64,000 nucleotides of DNA, taken from contig CAUEEP010000211.1 of assembly GCA_958450365.1 (NCBI GenBank), forward strand, positions 744,001 to 808,000, written 5' to 3'. This DNA comes from Mesorhabditis belari (Eukaryota > Nematoda > Chromadorea > Rhabditida > Rhabditidae). Numbering within the stretch: the stretch's first letter is position 1; each line of letters starts with the position of its first letter. The translations under genes were made by a program, and so were the position numbers. Below, piece after piece: positions 9,531 to 20,787 of this stretch. Under the pieces are notes generated by a model. It searched no databases. It had not been told where the DNA came from and saw nothing but the letters and a program-made list of their open reading frames with translations.

Positions 9531-12500
9531 ATGTTTCGCTCAATTTTCTTCATCTTTACCTTCATTTTCTCTATCATCGCTCTTCAAATAAAGCTCGATT
9601 TGAAAGGTGTTCTCAAAGACGTTCTCAATGATCTAGAAACGCAGAACTTTGCAAATTATATGGCAAAGTGAGTTTGAAAAGATTTAACTTAAGAAGTTTT
9701 CGAGAAAAGAAAAGAAATGATTTTCAAGATGGAAGAAAAACTATAATGGAAACGAGACCGAGCTGAAGAGAAGGGCCAACATTTGGAAGCAAAATAAAGC
9801 CGATATTGATGCGGTTTGTTGGCGATTTTTGTTTTAAAACAATAAATGAATGATGAATTTATAGAATAGATTTAAAAAAATCTTTTATTAAAGTCAATTT
9901 GTTCAGGAAAACGCGATAGCTGATGGATACACATGTGGAGAGAATATGTTCACCGATATGGATAAGAAAGAGAGAAAAAATGTGTGTTGAAAGCTTGAAA
10001 TTAATCTTTATAGTATTTCAAATCGTCTGGGAATGATAAAACTTTATTTTCAGTATGTGATGGATGCAAATCTTGCCGATCAAGCCGACGCGTCGATCAA
10101 GAAATTGGCAACGAGAGCGAAGAGGGGCGCACAAATGACGGTTGGAGGAGAATCTATAATATCTTTTTAATATTACCGTACTTTCGAGTACTGTACTATT
10201 ATCTAATTATCGTAAATTTAGCTCTCGAATAGACCTACACTCTAATTCTTGACCTTACTGTAGTCTTAAGCCTTACAGTACCTGGGCAAATCTCAGCATA
10301 ATGTATAAAGGATTCACCGAATCAAGTACTTCCCCTAAAGTACTCTGGCTACCGTAGTCTATGCTTTATATTCATTTCCTTATATTATTTAATAAACCTT
10401 ACTGTAGCCTAAAAACAGAAATCGCAGCTATTCCATGAGTCTGGGTTACGGTAAGCGGCTCTGAAAAGACTACAGTACTAGACTTGTGTTTCGGTTGAAC
10501 CGGAAACGTTCTTTTGGTTTGTTTTCGTTTTCGGTTTCGGTTAACCGAACCGAACCGAAAAAAAAGATTTTTCGGTTGAACGGAAACCGAACCGAACCGA
10601 AAAACTCATGTTTTCGGTTTAACCGAACCGAACCGAGAGACTCATCTTTTCGATTGAACCGAACCGAAAGATTTCGGTTGACTTGGGTTGAATCGTAACC
10701 GAAACCGATCCGAAAAGAGCCAACCGAAACACAAGTCTATACAGTACCCCCTAAAACCTCTCTAGACTACAGTAAACATGATCTGATTCTAAAGCATGAT
10801 CTTTCTAAAGCATGATCTTTCTAAAAGCTTCCCTAAAAAACCTATCCTCTTTGCAGTACGTTGGTGAAACAATCGATTGGCGTCAACCTGCCTACATGCC
10901 ACCAGTGAGAGATCAAGGACAATGCGGAAGTTGTTATGCATTTGCGTGAGTGAAACTAGATGAATTATTGAAAATTAAAGAGCCAACTATACTAGAAAAG
11001 ATGCTTTTACTTGTTTAAGCACAAAATACACAAAGTATACATGTTTACAAGTGATTTTACAAGTCATTTCAGTGCTATCAACGCGATCGAGGTTCAATGG
11101 AACTGGCTTGGACACAGTTTGTCTCAATTTTCTGAACAGGTATCATTTTTTTATCTTAAATATTTTTATAAAGAATTTTCCAGCAAATTTATATTTTATT
11201 GAAAACTGAATAACTTTAATGTTTAAAGATACTTTTCAAGATCTGAAAAATTCGGCGCTTGGCCGTGTTTTGAGACCCTTTTTCCCTCGCACAAAACATG
11301 GCCGCATTAGCTCAGTTGGTAGAGCGTCAGACTTTTACGAATCGAAAGCGATCTGAATGTCAGGGGTTCGAGCCCCCTATGCGGCTAATTATTTTTGCAT
11401 TTTTCAAAAAACAATTTAGAATAAGACTGATATAATGAAAGCTAAAAGAGAGCTAAATGAGAGCTAAAAGAAAGCTAAAAGAGCTAAAAAAGCTAAAGAT
11501 TTTCCTTTCTAGCAAATCATCGACTGCTCTGGGACAAACAATGGTTGCAATGGTGGATGGCCGGAGAAAGTGTTCAAGTAAGAGAATTCTAGAACTAAAA
11601 TTGGAATTCTACATAGTATTGTACCGTAAACGATGTTTTAGCTATTCCATTTACTATGGAAATGCTCCTCGTGCTTCGTATCCATACAAAGGCGTCAAAG
11701 GAACGTGCTATAATACGGTAGGGTTTCGAGAAAAGCTACAGTAGACATAATCAGTAGCTACACTAAGCTACAGTATCCCTACGGTTCTAGAGTACAGTAC
11801 GCAAGTAAATAGCTACAGTGCGGATCTAAAAAGACTCATTCCAGGCAAGAACAATGACGGTCAGCACTTGGTATCAATTGACAACTGTCTCACAAATGGA
11901 ATCATACAATTATTACTATGGAGCAGTGGCTTTCAGTGGGTTATAGAAAATCTGTCTTTAAAACTACGGTAGCTATTAGATGTGGGGATTTTCCCTGAAC
12001 GTCAATAGGTAGTCAACGGAAAAATGCCATAGCTTTGCGAATTTCACTCTGATCTTTTTGATTTTGAGATCAATTGATGGAGGATTTCATTTTCTATCGA
12101 TTGATATCAAAGAGAAAAAGATTAAAGTGAAATTCAGCAAAGATATGGCATTTTTTATGAAAATTGACGTTGACAATTCCCCAGATCTAGTAGCTAGAAT
12201 AGAATAGAATAGCATAGCTAGATCGTGCTAAAGCTGAAATGAGTCTCTAGGCATTTACGTGCCAAACTCGATCTACTCGTACACGGGCGGGATCTTCTAT
12301 CCAACGCAAAGCACTTGCACAAGCGCCAATAATGTCGGCGCTCATTCGATGACCATCGTTGGATACGGTAGGGTTTAACGTTTATTAGGAAAGCTTATTA
12401 GGAAAGCTGATTTAAAATAAAGTACTGTAGAGTAGACAGAAGGCTTACTGTACCTACATAAACAGCTTCTAGTGCTCTTTCTTCACTTTTCTTGAAAAAA

Positions 12501-12866
12501 CAAGTCGTTACTTTGAGAAAAACGATAAAGCCAGTGCACCAGAAAGATGCGTTTACAAATTTTGAGCACAAAGTACACAAGCATCCATTTCAGTATCCAG
12601 TTTTAGGTGCTCAAAACGGTGTTCCTTATTGGATCGTACGGAACTCGTGGGGTGCGAGCTGGGGTGAAGGTGGATATTTCAGGGTAAGTCGAAAAAGATT
12701 ATTGAAGAAATAGAAAGAGAAATATTGAATAGAAGCTTCAAATTCAGCTTTAAATTCAGCTTTAAATTCAGCTTCAAATCAAAATTTTCAGATGCGAAAG
12801 AGTGTGAACAATTGTGGAATGGAGTCACGCGGTGTTTTCTTCCCGTGGCTTATCGGAACACACTAA
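9531..12866 (+). CDS. Papain-family (C1A) cysteine protease, cathepsin L-like
   Basis: Secreted or lysosomal thiol protease precursor. Exons: 9531-9667, 9729-9813, 9907-9981, 10054-10140, 10857-10945, 11073-11139, 11513-11577, 11642-11717, 11845-11935, 12251-12367, 12607-12683, 12792-12866. They total 346 codons plus stop, with every splice phase consistent. Residues 1-18 form a signal peptide; about 30-105 an I29 inhibitor prodomain with an ERFNIN-type helix ([10 protein letters not shown]...I...N). The catalytic Cys sits in [10 protein letters not shown] (exon 5), His in [11 protein letters not shown] (exon 10) and Asn in [15 protein letters not shown] (exon 11); GCNGG follows in exon 7. 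The family's usual CGSCWAF has Tyr here in place of Trp. The ATG follows a poly-T/AG acceptor, suggesting trans-splicing. The exon 4 donor (g/gttgga) is weak. Intron 4 holds a repeat and intron 6 a tRNA-like unit. Vertebrate-style subtype cannot be assigned. Confidence 0.95.
10487..10735. repeat. CGAAC(C)-rich tandem repeat in protease intron 4
   Basis: Degenerate units aaccgaaccgaaccgaaa and their complement ttttcggtttcggttaacc alternate, so the block can fold on itself. It lies between exons 4 and 5. It is not a telomere repeat of the nematode TTAGGC type. Confidence 0.75.
11301..11386 (+). tRNA. tRNA-Lys(UUU)-like with 13-base intron, copy 3
   Basis: Same cloverleaf and intron position as at 5,584, with one intron base changed (aaagcg for aaagca). 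Its flanks, gaccctttttccc upstream and gctaattatttttgcatttt downstream followed by gactgatataatgaaagcta, match copy 2. It sits in intron 6 of the cysteine protease on the same strand. It is probably part of a dispersed unit. Confidence 0.55.
11985..12186. mobile_element. Inverted-repeat MITE in protease intron 9
   Basis: The left arm (tgccatagctttgcgaattt, cactctgatctttttgatt) is mirrored on the right (aaaaagattaaagtgaaatt, cagcaaagatatggca). About 200 bp in all, no ORF. Confidence 0.65.
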
Positions 12867-13049
12867 AAATAATAAAAAGAGACGGAAAAATAAATGTTTT
12901 GCTTGTATCAAACAAAATCGAAAGAAATCAAAAGAAAATCAGCGAAAATCAAAAAGAAAATCAAATGAAAATCAAAAAAGAATTGATCAAAATCATCAAC
13001 TATAACTGTAATCTTTTATCAGTTTCACTAAAAAATAAAAACAAGTTTG

Positions 13050-13660
13050 AGAATTGGCAACGAGAGCGAAGAGAGGAGTACAAATGTGCGTTGAAGTAGA
13101 ATCTATAAGATCTTTATAGCATTACCGCACTTGCGAGTACTGTACTATTATCTAATTATCGTAACTTTAGCTCTGTAATAGACCTATACTCTAATTCTAG
13201 ATCTTACTGTAATCTTACAGCCGTAGAGGTTACAGTACCTGAGCACCGACTTCACCGAATCAAGTACTTTCCCTAAAGCCAGCTCTGGCTACCGTAATCA
13301 ATGCTTTATATTCATTTCTTTATATTATTTAATAAAGCTTACTGTAGGATATATCCTAAAAACAGAAACCGTGGTTATTCCATCAGGCTGGGTTAGGGTA
13401 CAGTGTAAATGACTACAGTACCCCTAAAACCTGTCTAGACTATAGTAAGCATGATCTGATTCTAAATGCAAATCTTGCCGGATCAAGCCGACGCGTCGAT
13501 CAAGAAATTGGCAACGAGAGCGAAGTGGGGAGTACAAATGACGGTTGGAGGATAATCTATAAGATCTTTATAGTATTACCGTACTTTTGAGTACTGTACT
13601 TATTATCCAATTATCGTAAATTTAGCTCTGTAATAGACCTATTACTCTAAAATTTGAGAA
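13050..13660 (+). pseudogene. Two duplicated copies of protease exon 4 with intron sequence
   Basis: 13,050-13,440 and 13,460-13,660 each carry the end of exon 4 (ttggcaacgagagcgaag) followed by the start of intron 4 (ctataagatctttatag, gagtactgtact). The second copy also includes gcaaatcttgcc and gccgacgcgtcgatcaagaa from the exon body, with one base added in ttgccggatc that shifts the frame. They lie just downstream of the functional stop and have no neighbouring exons, so they are non-functional partial duplications. Confidence 0.8.
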
Positions 13661-13689
13661 AAATCATTGATTTTAATCCATTCGAAACC

Positions 13690-14220
13690 GCAGCGTTTTT
13701 TTTTTTCGTCTATGGACCAAGCCCTTTTGACATTTTTGACTCCGAAGCAGTTTTATTATGGTTGGAAGATGCAAGAGAGTCTCCTACACCATTTATTTTG
13801 ATGAAGAACGATTTGGATTTGACTTCAGTACTTTTCAAGATCCTATAAATTATTTTAATTTTATCGACGACAAATTAATCAACATGTTAGTAGGCGAATC
13901 TAATAAACATGGAAAAAAGGAAAAAACTGACAGGATTTCGATGCAAGCTCTTCCTGGCTCTGTATCTTCAAATGGGAATCGTCAAATTACCGAAGATTCG
14001 TGACTACTGGAGTAGCAGGCCTGGATTAGGAGGATTTTCCCACATGTCCCACATTGTGTCAAGAGCAAAATTTGAATCTATTCTTCGAAACCTGCGTTTT
14101 TGGTGATAATGAACTGGATCCTGCAGGAGATCGGCTTTAAGATTAGAGCTATTATGGTACATTTCAATGCAAAACCAGAGACTGCATTGATTCCGGGTAA
14201 ATATGAAACATCTTTTTTGC
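13690..14220 (+). pseudogene. piggyBac-type transposase relic
   Basis: Three broken frames together match the N-terminal half of a DDE_Tnp_1_7 (piggyBac) transposase: FDFSTFQDPINYFNFIDDKL then NMLVGESNKHGK (13,800-13,920), then FLALYLQMGIVKLPKIRDYW with FSHMSHIVSRAKFESILRNL (13,945-14,100), then a frameshifted tail. Frame breaks occur near 13,935 and 14,103. The catalytic Asp-containing part is cut off; MITE family 6 lies just downstream. Confidence 0.75.
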
Positions 14221-14235
14221 CCACGTAATTTGTAA

Positions 14236-14755
14236 TTGGGTTGGGGAGAATGAGTCGGCGCCAAACTTTAAAGGGACTTTTGCACACATAAAGCCTTCTT
14301 TAAACATACGTTTGGTTTCATCAAAAGGGATCCACTATTTCTCTACAAAATCACTTTTGAGAGATTCCACAAAGCTTTTCTTTCGTGGAGTTTATGAACT
14401 TCGAAACGCAGCTGGTTAAAATGGCAAAGAGTCCGACTCATCATTTGAACAGTTTCTTTCACATAAACCTTCTTTGGTGTTTATATAAAAAAGATAGAGC
14501 ACATTCAATTACTTAAGTTGCCAAATTTGCAGGAAGATCCCACCCAATGGTTTTTTCTAGATGACAGTTTGTAGTTTTTGTGAAAAAATGGCTTTTTCTT
14601 GAGCGGAGGCGCTGTTTGAATTTTCTTTTAAATGTCATTTTGTAGAGAATTAGTTAACCATTCTACTCATATCAAACGCATATTATTTGACGAAGTCGAA
14701 TAGAAGTTTTAGACATTTTTTCATTTTCGGCGCCGACTCATTCTCCCCAACCCAA
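14236..14755. mobile_element. MITE family 6 with ~30-bp terminal repeats
   Basis: Terminal inverted repeats ttgggttggggagaatgagt, then cggcgcc, mirrored as ggcgccgactcattctcccc, then aaccc. About 520 bp with no convincing ORF. The downstream flank is TA; the upstream flank is AA, so the target duplication is imperfect. Between 14,757 and 15,560 no gene is recognised; a short palindrome (cgctgcagcggaataatcgc) lies near 14,850. Confidence 0.8.
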
Positions 14756-15560
14756 TAGATCTGCTACAATTGGAATATACATGTAATGCTGAAAAAACAG
14801 CAAAAAGAGCAATACCACTTGAATGAAAATAGCTCAATTAGCGCTGCAGCGGAATAATCGCTGCAGCGGTCCGGTCCCTGAGTTTTCTGGTGCAAAGCGA
14901 TTATTCGCTGAAGTTTCAACAGGGTTAAGCGAAATTTACATTTGATTTACTATCCAAGCAAAATATTCAGTGAAACGATTGACCTTGAAGTCCAAACGAT
15001 GCGAAAAAAAGAGCATTCAACAGCAAGTTCATCCATTCATTCATTCAAATCCATTTTATTACATAGGAAGTCTCATTGTAAATCACTTAACTTTACGCCA
15101 AAGTTCCCATATTTGACTATAAAAGCTTCCAACTGCTTAGATGCTTACACTCTTGCTGGGTTGCATGGAGTTCATCTTATTTTCTGTCATTAAAAACAGC
15201 TTTGAAAGTTGGATTTCCGTAAAAGCCTAGTGTTTACTAGTGTTTAAGCATTCGAACGTCGTGTGAAAGTCATAAAATGGTTTTTATCAGCTTATTCAGT
15301 ATCAGCTTTTATGTTTTTGTGGACTGATTAGGCAAAACTCTCGATAGTAAATCATTAAAAAGCACAGCTTTTGAAAAGTTAGTAAACTCTCCGATAGTAA
15401 ATCAAAACGATAGTAAATCATTTTTCGAGCATCGCTTCCTGCCAGGATTCCACTATCTAGCGTCCACTAGTAAACCAATAATATCCAATAAAATTGAAGA
15501 AACTTTAATAAACTTTCTCCCACAAAAACTTTAAACTTCACCTTTTATCATTTTTAAATA

Positions 15561-16431
15561 TTAGGTTGTCCAAAAATGATATGTGCGTTTTGTATTGTGT
15601 TTATTATTTGGGTACATTTTTCCTTAAATAAAGTATGCTCTGTACCTTGTAATGTTATCAACCATTAGAAAGCTGAGTTCGTGCTCTCTTTAACCATACT
15701 TTTTTAAATTCTGTAGAAATAAAATTTTTTCAGATCCCAAGCTTCGCCGTTTTAGATGTCCGAAACAACTTTCCTCAGATTTTTTTATGGGTTCAAACTC
15801 GGTCGCAATGCAGCTGAAACGGCTCGTAACATTAACGAAGTTTGGGGCCAAGCGTGTCGGCGAGTCAACAGTGCGAACTTGGTTCCGAAAATTTCGAGCT
15901 GGCGATTTTGATCTCGAAGATAAAGAAGTGCCGTGGCCGTCCCTCTTGAACTCGGTGACGACGAACTGAAGACCCTGACGGGAAGCAAATATACGAATCC
16001 ACGTACGAATCCACGGCACGAATCCACGCTACGAATCCACGCACGAATCCACTTGCTCCGAATCCACGCAACAACCCATGCACCAATCCACGCACGAACC
16101 CACGAGACTTTACCTCACTCCGCGCATATTCACCGGATCTTTCGCCTACCGACTACCACTTTTCAAGCGACCTCACAACTTCTCCGGGAGAGATAGCTTC
16201 AAAACTCACCACTCAAGACCCTACCAAAAACGCGCTTCGCTGACTTATCGTTGCCAAAGCCCGGACTTCCATGCTACCGGCATAGAATCCAACTTCCATT
16301 CTCGTTGGCAAGAATGTCGGTAATGTGCTGGTTCACTTATCTTGACTGTACTAGAGTTTCCTGTTTGGACTCAGTTATGGGGATTTTAAATATCCGAGTT
16401 GAAAACGCTCATTTATTTCCGGACAACCAAA
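15561..16431 (+). mobile_element. Mariner relic with core replaced by a tandem repeat
   Basis: Terminal repeats ttaggttgtccaaaaatgat and (right end, inverted) atttatttccggacaaccaa are flanked by TA (15,559-15,560; 16,432-16,433). The + strand carries the transposase N-terminus (GRNAAETARNINEVWG, then after a frameshift VRTWFRKFRAGDFDLEDKE, then LELGDDELKTL) and the C-terminus (SPDLSPTDYH-like to GIESNFHSRWQ). Between them, about 15,995-16,100, is a degenerate tandem repeat of acgaatccacgc where the catalytic core should be. It is inactive. Confidence 0.8.
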
Positions 16432-16885
16432 TATATACTTCAAAACCAGCGCTGAAAACACAAAGTGAACTTGTCAATGTGGAAACATTTGCTCTCAGCT
16501 TCTTTGCTTCAAAATCTTTCAATCTTTCATTGAAAGTTCACTTAGAAGACACTAGACAACTATTTTTAGCTATCAAAACAGGTTAACAAAGTTCAAACCG
16601 CCATTGTTAGCTCAACATTTATTTAATCAAAGATTCAAACCAGGAAAAGGTATCGATTTTAAAACAATAAAACTGAAAGCATTTGTCAAAATTTATCAAA
16701 GGAATTTTGTTAAAAGAAAAGAACCACCATAATTACAATTATAATTACAAAAATAATTACAAAAAATATAAAAACAGCACTTTTGTAAGCTAGATGAGAT
16801 AAAGCCTCTTTATTTTGTTGCCATTTTTGACAGTTTCATTTGTCCCACTCTCCTTGTGAACGAGTTTCGCGTGGGGTTTCCCGTA

Positions 16886-16958
16886 GCTCCGGTTAGCTCA
16901 GTCGTGAGAGCACCAGACTCTTAATCTGGCTGTCGCGGCCCGAGCCCCGTATCGGGCT
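16886..16958 (+). pseudogene. tRNA-Lys(CUU) pseudogene
   Basis: The anticodon arm ccagactcttaatctgg is intact with anticodon CTT, and the 3' end reads atcgggct. The acceptor has an extra base, the D loop is altered (agtcgtgag) and the T arm has lost the TTC segment (gcggcccgagccccgt), so it should not fold normally. Its 5' flank (gccatttttgacagttt, cactctcctt) resembles that of the next copy at 17,247: the two are duplicated units. Confidence 0.7.
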
Positions 16959-17246
16959 TTATATTTTGACATTTTGTGAAACCATTGGCTTTTAAGCCTT
17001 CGCTGGTTTTTGCACCTATAGTCAAAATTATTATAGTTTGGAATTTATTATCTTTATTACCGCTAGATTTGCCATTATTCCTTCCTCATTCATTACTACA
17101 TTATTCATCCCTTCAAACATGGATGTTGTTGTTGACGAAAAGGTTCTTTATTTTTTTGGCTTGCCGCCATTTTTTGACACTTTAATGCGTTTTACATTCT
17201 ATGTCTCCACTCTCCTGAGTAAACGCTTCCAAAAGATTCGGTCATA

Positions 17247-17320
17247 GCCCGGTTAGGCTCAGTCGGTAGAGCACCAGACTCCCCTAATTCACGTCGCGGG
17301 TTCGAGCCCCGCATCGGGCT
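17247..17320 (+). pseudogene. tRNA-Lys-like pseudogene, second copy
   Basis: Here acceptor GCCCGGT/ATCGGGC and the T arm (gcgggttcgagccccgc) are intact, but the anticodon arm (accagactcccctaattcac) is scrambled and one base is added in the D stem (taggctcag). The upstream flank is shared with 16,886. Confidence 0.7.
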
Positions 17321-17329
17321 GGTAGTGGC

Positions 17330-18360
17330 CTGAAATTTTGCAACTGAAACCAATAATTATTTTCAATTCAATAGTCGTTATAATTTGATGTTATTTAGGA
17401 AACGATTTTTTTCTTATTCTTCTTGATCGGTCGCCTGGCTTACTAAAATTTGTTAGACTTTGATTTTGTAACATTCATGGAAGTAAGCTCAAAAGGTAAT
17501 AAACAGGAATGGGATTTGTGGCCGCCAAAAAACAGTTGGGGACAGTTGAGGTTTCATTCAAAAATTGCTTTGTACGTGTTAATGTAAATTGGTATAAAAG
17601 TGAGCAGAAAAATCAAGAATCTGAATTGAATTCTTTCGAACATTACAAAAGTCTTGAATTTGTTCCGATCGGGACGATTTGGAAAGTTGCTCGCCGAAAA
17701 GTTGAGACTTATTCTTTCGCTTTGTAAACGCATTCTTTCTAGCGCACTGAACCTCATTCTCTTCCGTTTCTACAAGAAAAATGAAGCAAATCTCGTGCAC
17801 GGGATTTGTGTTTGCAAGATTGAGCTTAAAGTAGCAAATCTAGAATACTGTAAACATAGGAGCTCGTTCTAATTTGATTACTGGTAAGATATTTACTTTA
17901 GACTACTATAGAAGGTATTCAGAAAAAGCAATTATATTGGGTTTCGTACTGTGAAGCCAGAGCCTGAGCTCGAGCCTGATCATGATCAAACATTCATGGC
18001 GGGGGGAATGTGGCCTGTGCTTAATCGAAGGCTTAATTCTGAAATTCATCTAGATACGGTTCTCCAAAACTCGATTCAATTCCTCTCATTGCTTTTGAAC
18101 TTGAATGGCTTAATGGCTCAGAATTTTCCGGGATTTCTCTGAAATGACTGAATTGACACGTTTTTTGGCAATAGAATGTGGTAAGGAAATGCTTTCCATT
18201 TGTAGCCATATCGAACTGCAAGTATTTTTCTAATTTTTGGATTCAAGACTATGGATTTCTATGTGTGGCAGAGTCTTGGCCCGTCAGCCTTGGCCTTTAC
18301 TAAATTAAATGAGTTTGGGGTCAGGGGTTTTAAAATCGACGAAATTTATTGACGAGTCTG
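17330..18360. other. No recognisable gene
   Basis: Only short overlapping ORFs occur on both strands (for example 17,509-17,872), with no conserved motif, signal peptide or splice-linked partner. Confidence 0.6.
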
Positions 18361-18399
18361 ACTCTCACAAGCTCCAAAACGAAATCTCGCCAAATTTGG

Positions 18400-20340
18400 G
18401 TTCCGGAATGAGATGGGTTAAATGGTATTTCCGAAATGAGATGGGTTAAATGGTATTTCTCAAGGGGGAGTTTTTAAAGCCTTAAACCTTAGAGTTTCGT
18501 AGTGATATTTGACTTAAATGAGCTTAAGCTAAAGTTAAATTCAGTTTAAATTAGCTGAATCTTTTCAATTAGAAAAGAGAGATGAAGGCATACAAAAATG
18601 GGATCCAAAAATGGAACTCAAAAAAATGGAATCCAAAAATGGAATCCAAAAAACTTTACTGAAAGAAGTAAAATGAAAAAAAGAGTTCCAATGATTTTCG
18701 GTTATTTTCATTGATTTAAATGTGATTTTAAAATTTCTCAAAGTGAAACAATTTAGGAAATGGCCAAACTAATTGTTAGAACCGAACTGGACTAAGCTAG
18801 AGAAGCATTTGGAAATCGAAAATGGTTGAAGTTCGGAAAGGGTTAACGTCACCACTCCTCGCAAATCTTCGCCTGCAAATTTTGGAGAGCCATTTCCTTG
18901 CCCGATAAGGTGATCTGATAGTTTTTAAGAACTATAAGAGTGTGGGGCAGTTTTGAACTGAAGCCAAATTAAGTTTAAATTGGCTGAATTCTTTCCAATT
19001 AAAGGGATTAAGGCATACAAAAAATGGATACAAAAATGGGATACAAAAATGGGATACAAAAATAGGATACAAAATAGGATACAAAAATTTTACTGAAAGA
19101 AGTGAAAATGAAAGAAATGAAAGAAAGAAAGAAAGAAAGAAAGAAATGAAAGAAAAAGAAAGAAATGAAAGAAAGAAAGAAAGAAAGAAAGAGAGAGGAA
19201 AGAAAGAAAAAGAAAGAAAAGAAAATCAAATGAAAAAGTTTCAATGATTTTTGGTTATTTTTATTGATTTAAATGTGATTTCAAATGTGACAGGAATTTG
19301 AAAAAAAAATTGAAACCAAAAGTCTTTCAAATACATCTTTCAGTAAAGAACCGTAGTTTTCTTTTTCCCCCATAATGCCAATTTGTTTCTTTTTCTTTTC
19401 TTTTCAAAACCGGAAACTTCTTTTGAAATCTAATTTTTGCTGTTCATTCAAAATGACACAAAAAGGAAAAAAAAAGAATACTTTTAGTGTGTTCATTTGA
19501 AAGAAAGCAAAGCAGCACACACAAGTAAAGCGTTACACAATAATGGGTCAAATTTGTTCAGTTCAAAAGAAGTTCAAATTGTATAGAGAAATTGGGATAA
19601 ACACGCTTTTTTTTGATTGAGTTTTCTTATTGTGAAAAGTCTAGTGACGATAGTAAAGCCAAAAAAAAAAATCATAGATGAAAGTTGAATTGGAAAGATT
19701 TTGTCTTTTTATTTACTACCAGGTCTTTTTTTACTATCAAACAACCAGGCCGGTTGTTTAGCAAGGCTGATACCCAAAAACAATTATCCAGTCATCGCCT
19801 TTTTTGATAAAACCGATATTCCTCGAGAACGAAATGACATCCAATCATTCCAATCTGTATTCTTTATGCGATCCCTCTGTGATCCCATCCATCAAATCTC
19901 CGGCTCAAATTTCCAAGCTGTTTGTCAACTCAACTCAATAGCGTTTTGCCAATTGGCACTTTCTCTCTTTCCCTTGCACCTCGATAAACATTGGAAATAC
20001 TTTATACTGTTCTATAGAGAAATTTGGGATAAACACGTTTTGATTGAGATTGATTGAGTTTTCTTATTGTGAAAAGTCTAGTGACGATAGTAAAGCCAAA
20101 AATCACGAGATAAAAGTTGAATTGGAAAGATTTTGCAAAATTGGGCTTCAAAAACGCTAAAATAGAAAGGTTAAGAATTTCAAAAAAAAAAAGTAAAACA
20201 ATTGGAAAATGGCTAAACTAATTGTTGTAACTGAACTGGAATAGTTAGAGAAGCTTTTGGAAATCGGAAATGGTTAAGGTAACGTCAAAACTCTGACTTT
20301 CGCAACTCAACCTCCCAACTGAGAAAGCTATTTAAAAACT
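18400..20340. repeat. Repeated blocks with purine microsatellites
   Basis: The block 18,520-18,930 (gaaggcatacaaaaatggga; actttactgaaagaagt; gatttaaatgtgatttt; aaatggccaaactaattgtt) is partly repeated at 18,965-19,290 and 20,190-20,320. A (GAAA)n tract fills about 19,107-19,220. A second repeat pair (19,590-19,700 and 20,015-20,145) shares cttattgtgaaaagtctagt and gacgatagtaaagccaaaaa. No exon was recognised, including in the ORF at 19,701-20,057, which lies between these last two repeats. Confidence 0.65.
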
Positions 20341-20787
20341 CGAGAAGGTGATCTGCCAGTAAGCAGCTTTACTTTCATTGAGTAAGTGCAGCTTTACTAT
20401 TGAGCGTAAGCAGCTTTACTATTGAGTAAACAGCTTTACTATTGAGTAAACAGGTGCTTTGTGACCAAGCAAAACCAGGTCAGACCCACCTCAATCTGGA
20501 TGCAATTTCTGCTTGAAATTTTAGCTAATCGGATCACCATGATGAAAACCTTTACTTTAATGTTCTCTAGCTTACATACTTCAACTTTAAGTTGTCGTTA
20601 GTAGATCCGTTCTTCATCGTCAAGTTAATTGAGAAAAGAATCCATCCTTAAAAAACGTATTGTAATAAAATCAAAGAATAATCAAAAAGGCCAAAGAAAT
20701 GAATGCGAATGATTGATAGAGTGTAAGTAAAATCTCGAAAAAAAACTTGAGTAAAATCTCGTGAGTAATTTTCTCTTTTATTTGATA

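Noticed and set aside
10487..10735. Telomere-like repeat (cgaacc units)
   Set aside because: It does not match nematode TTAGGC, is degenerate, contains both strands' motif, and lies inside an intron.
16251..16586. 111-residue + ORF
   Set aside because: Reads across the C-terminal remnant and right end of the mariner relic, out of frame with the transposase.
19701..20057. 118-residue + ORF
   Set aside because: Sits between two copies of a repeat, no conserved motif; composition not distinctive.
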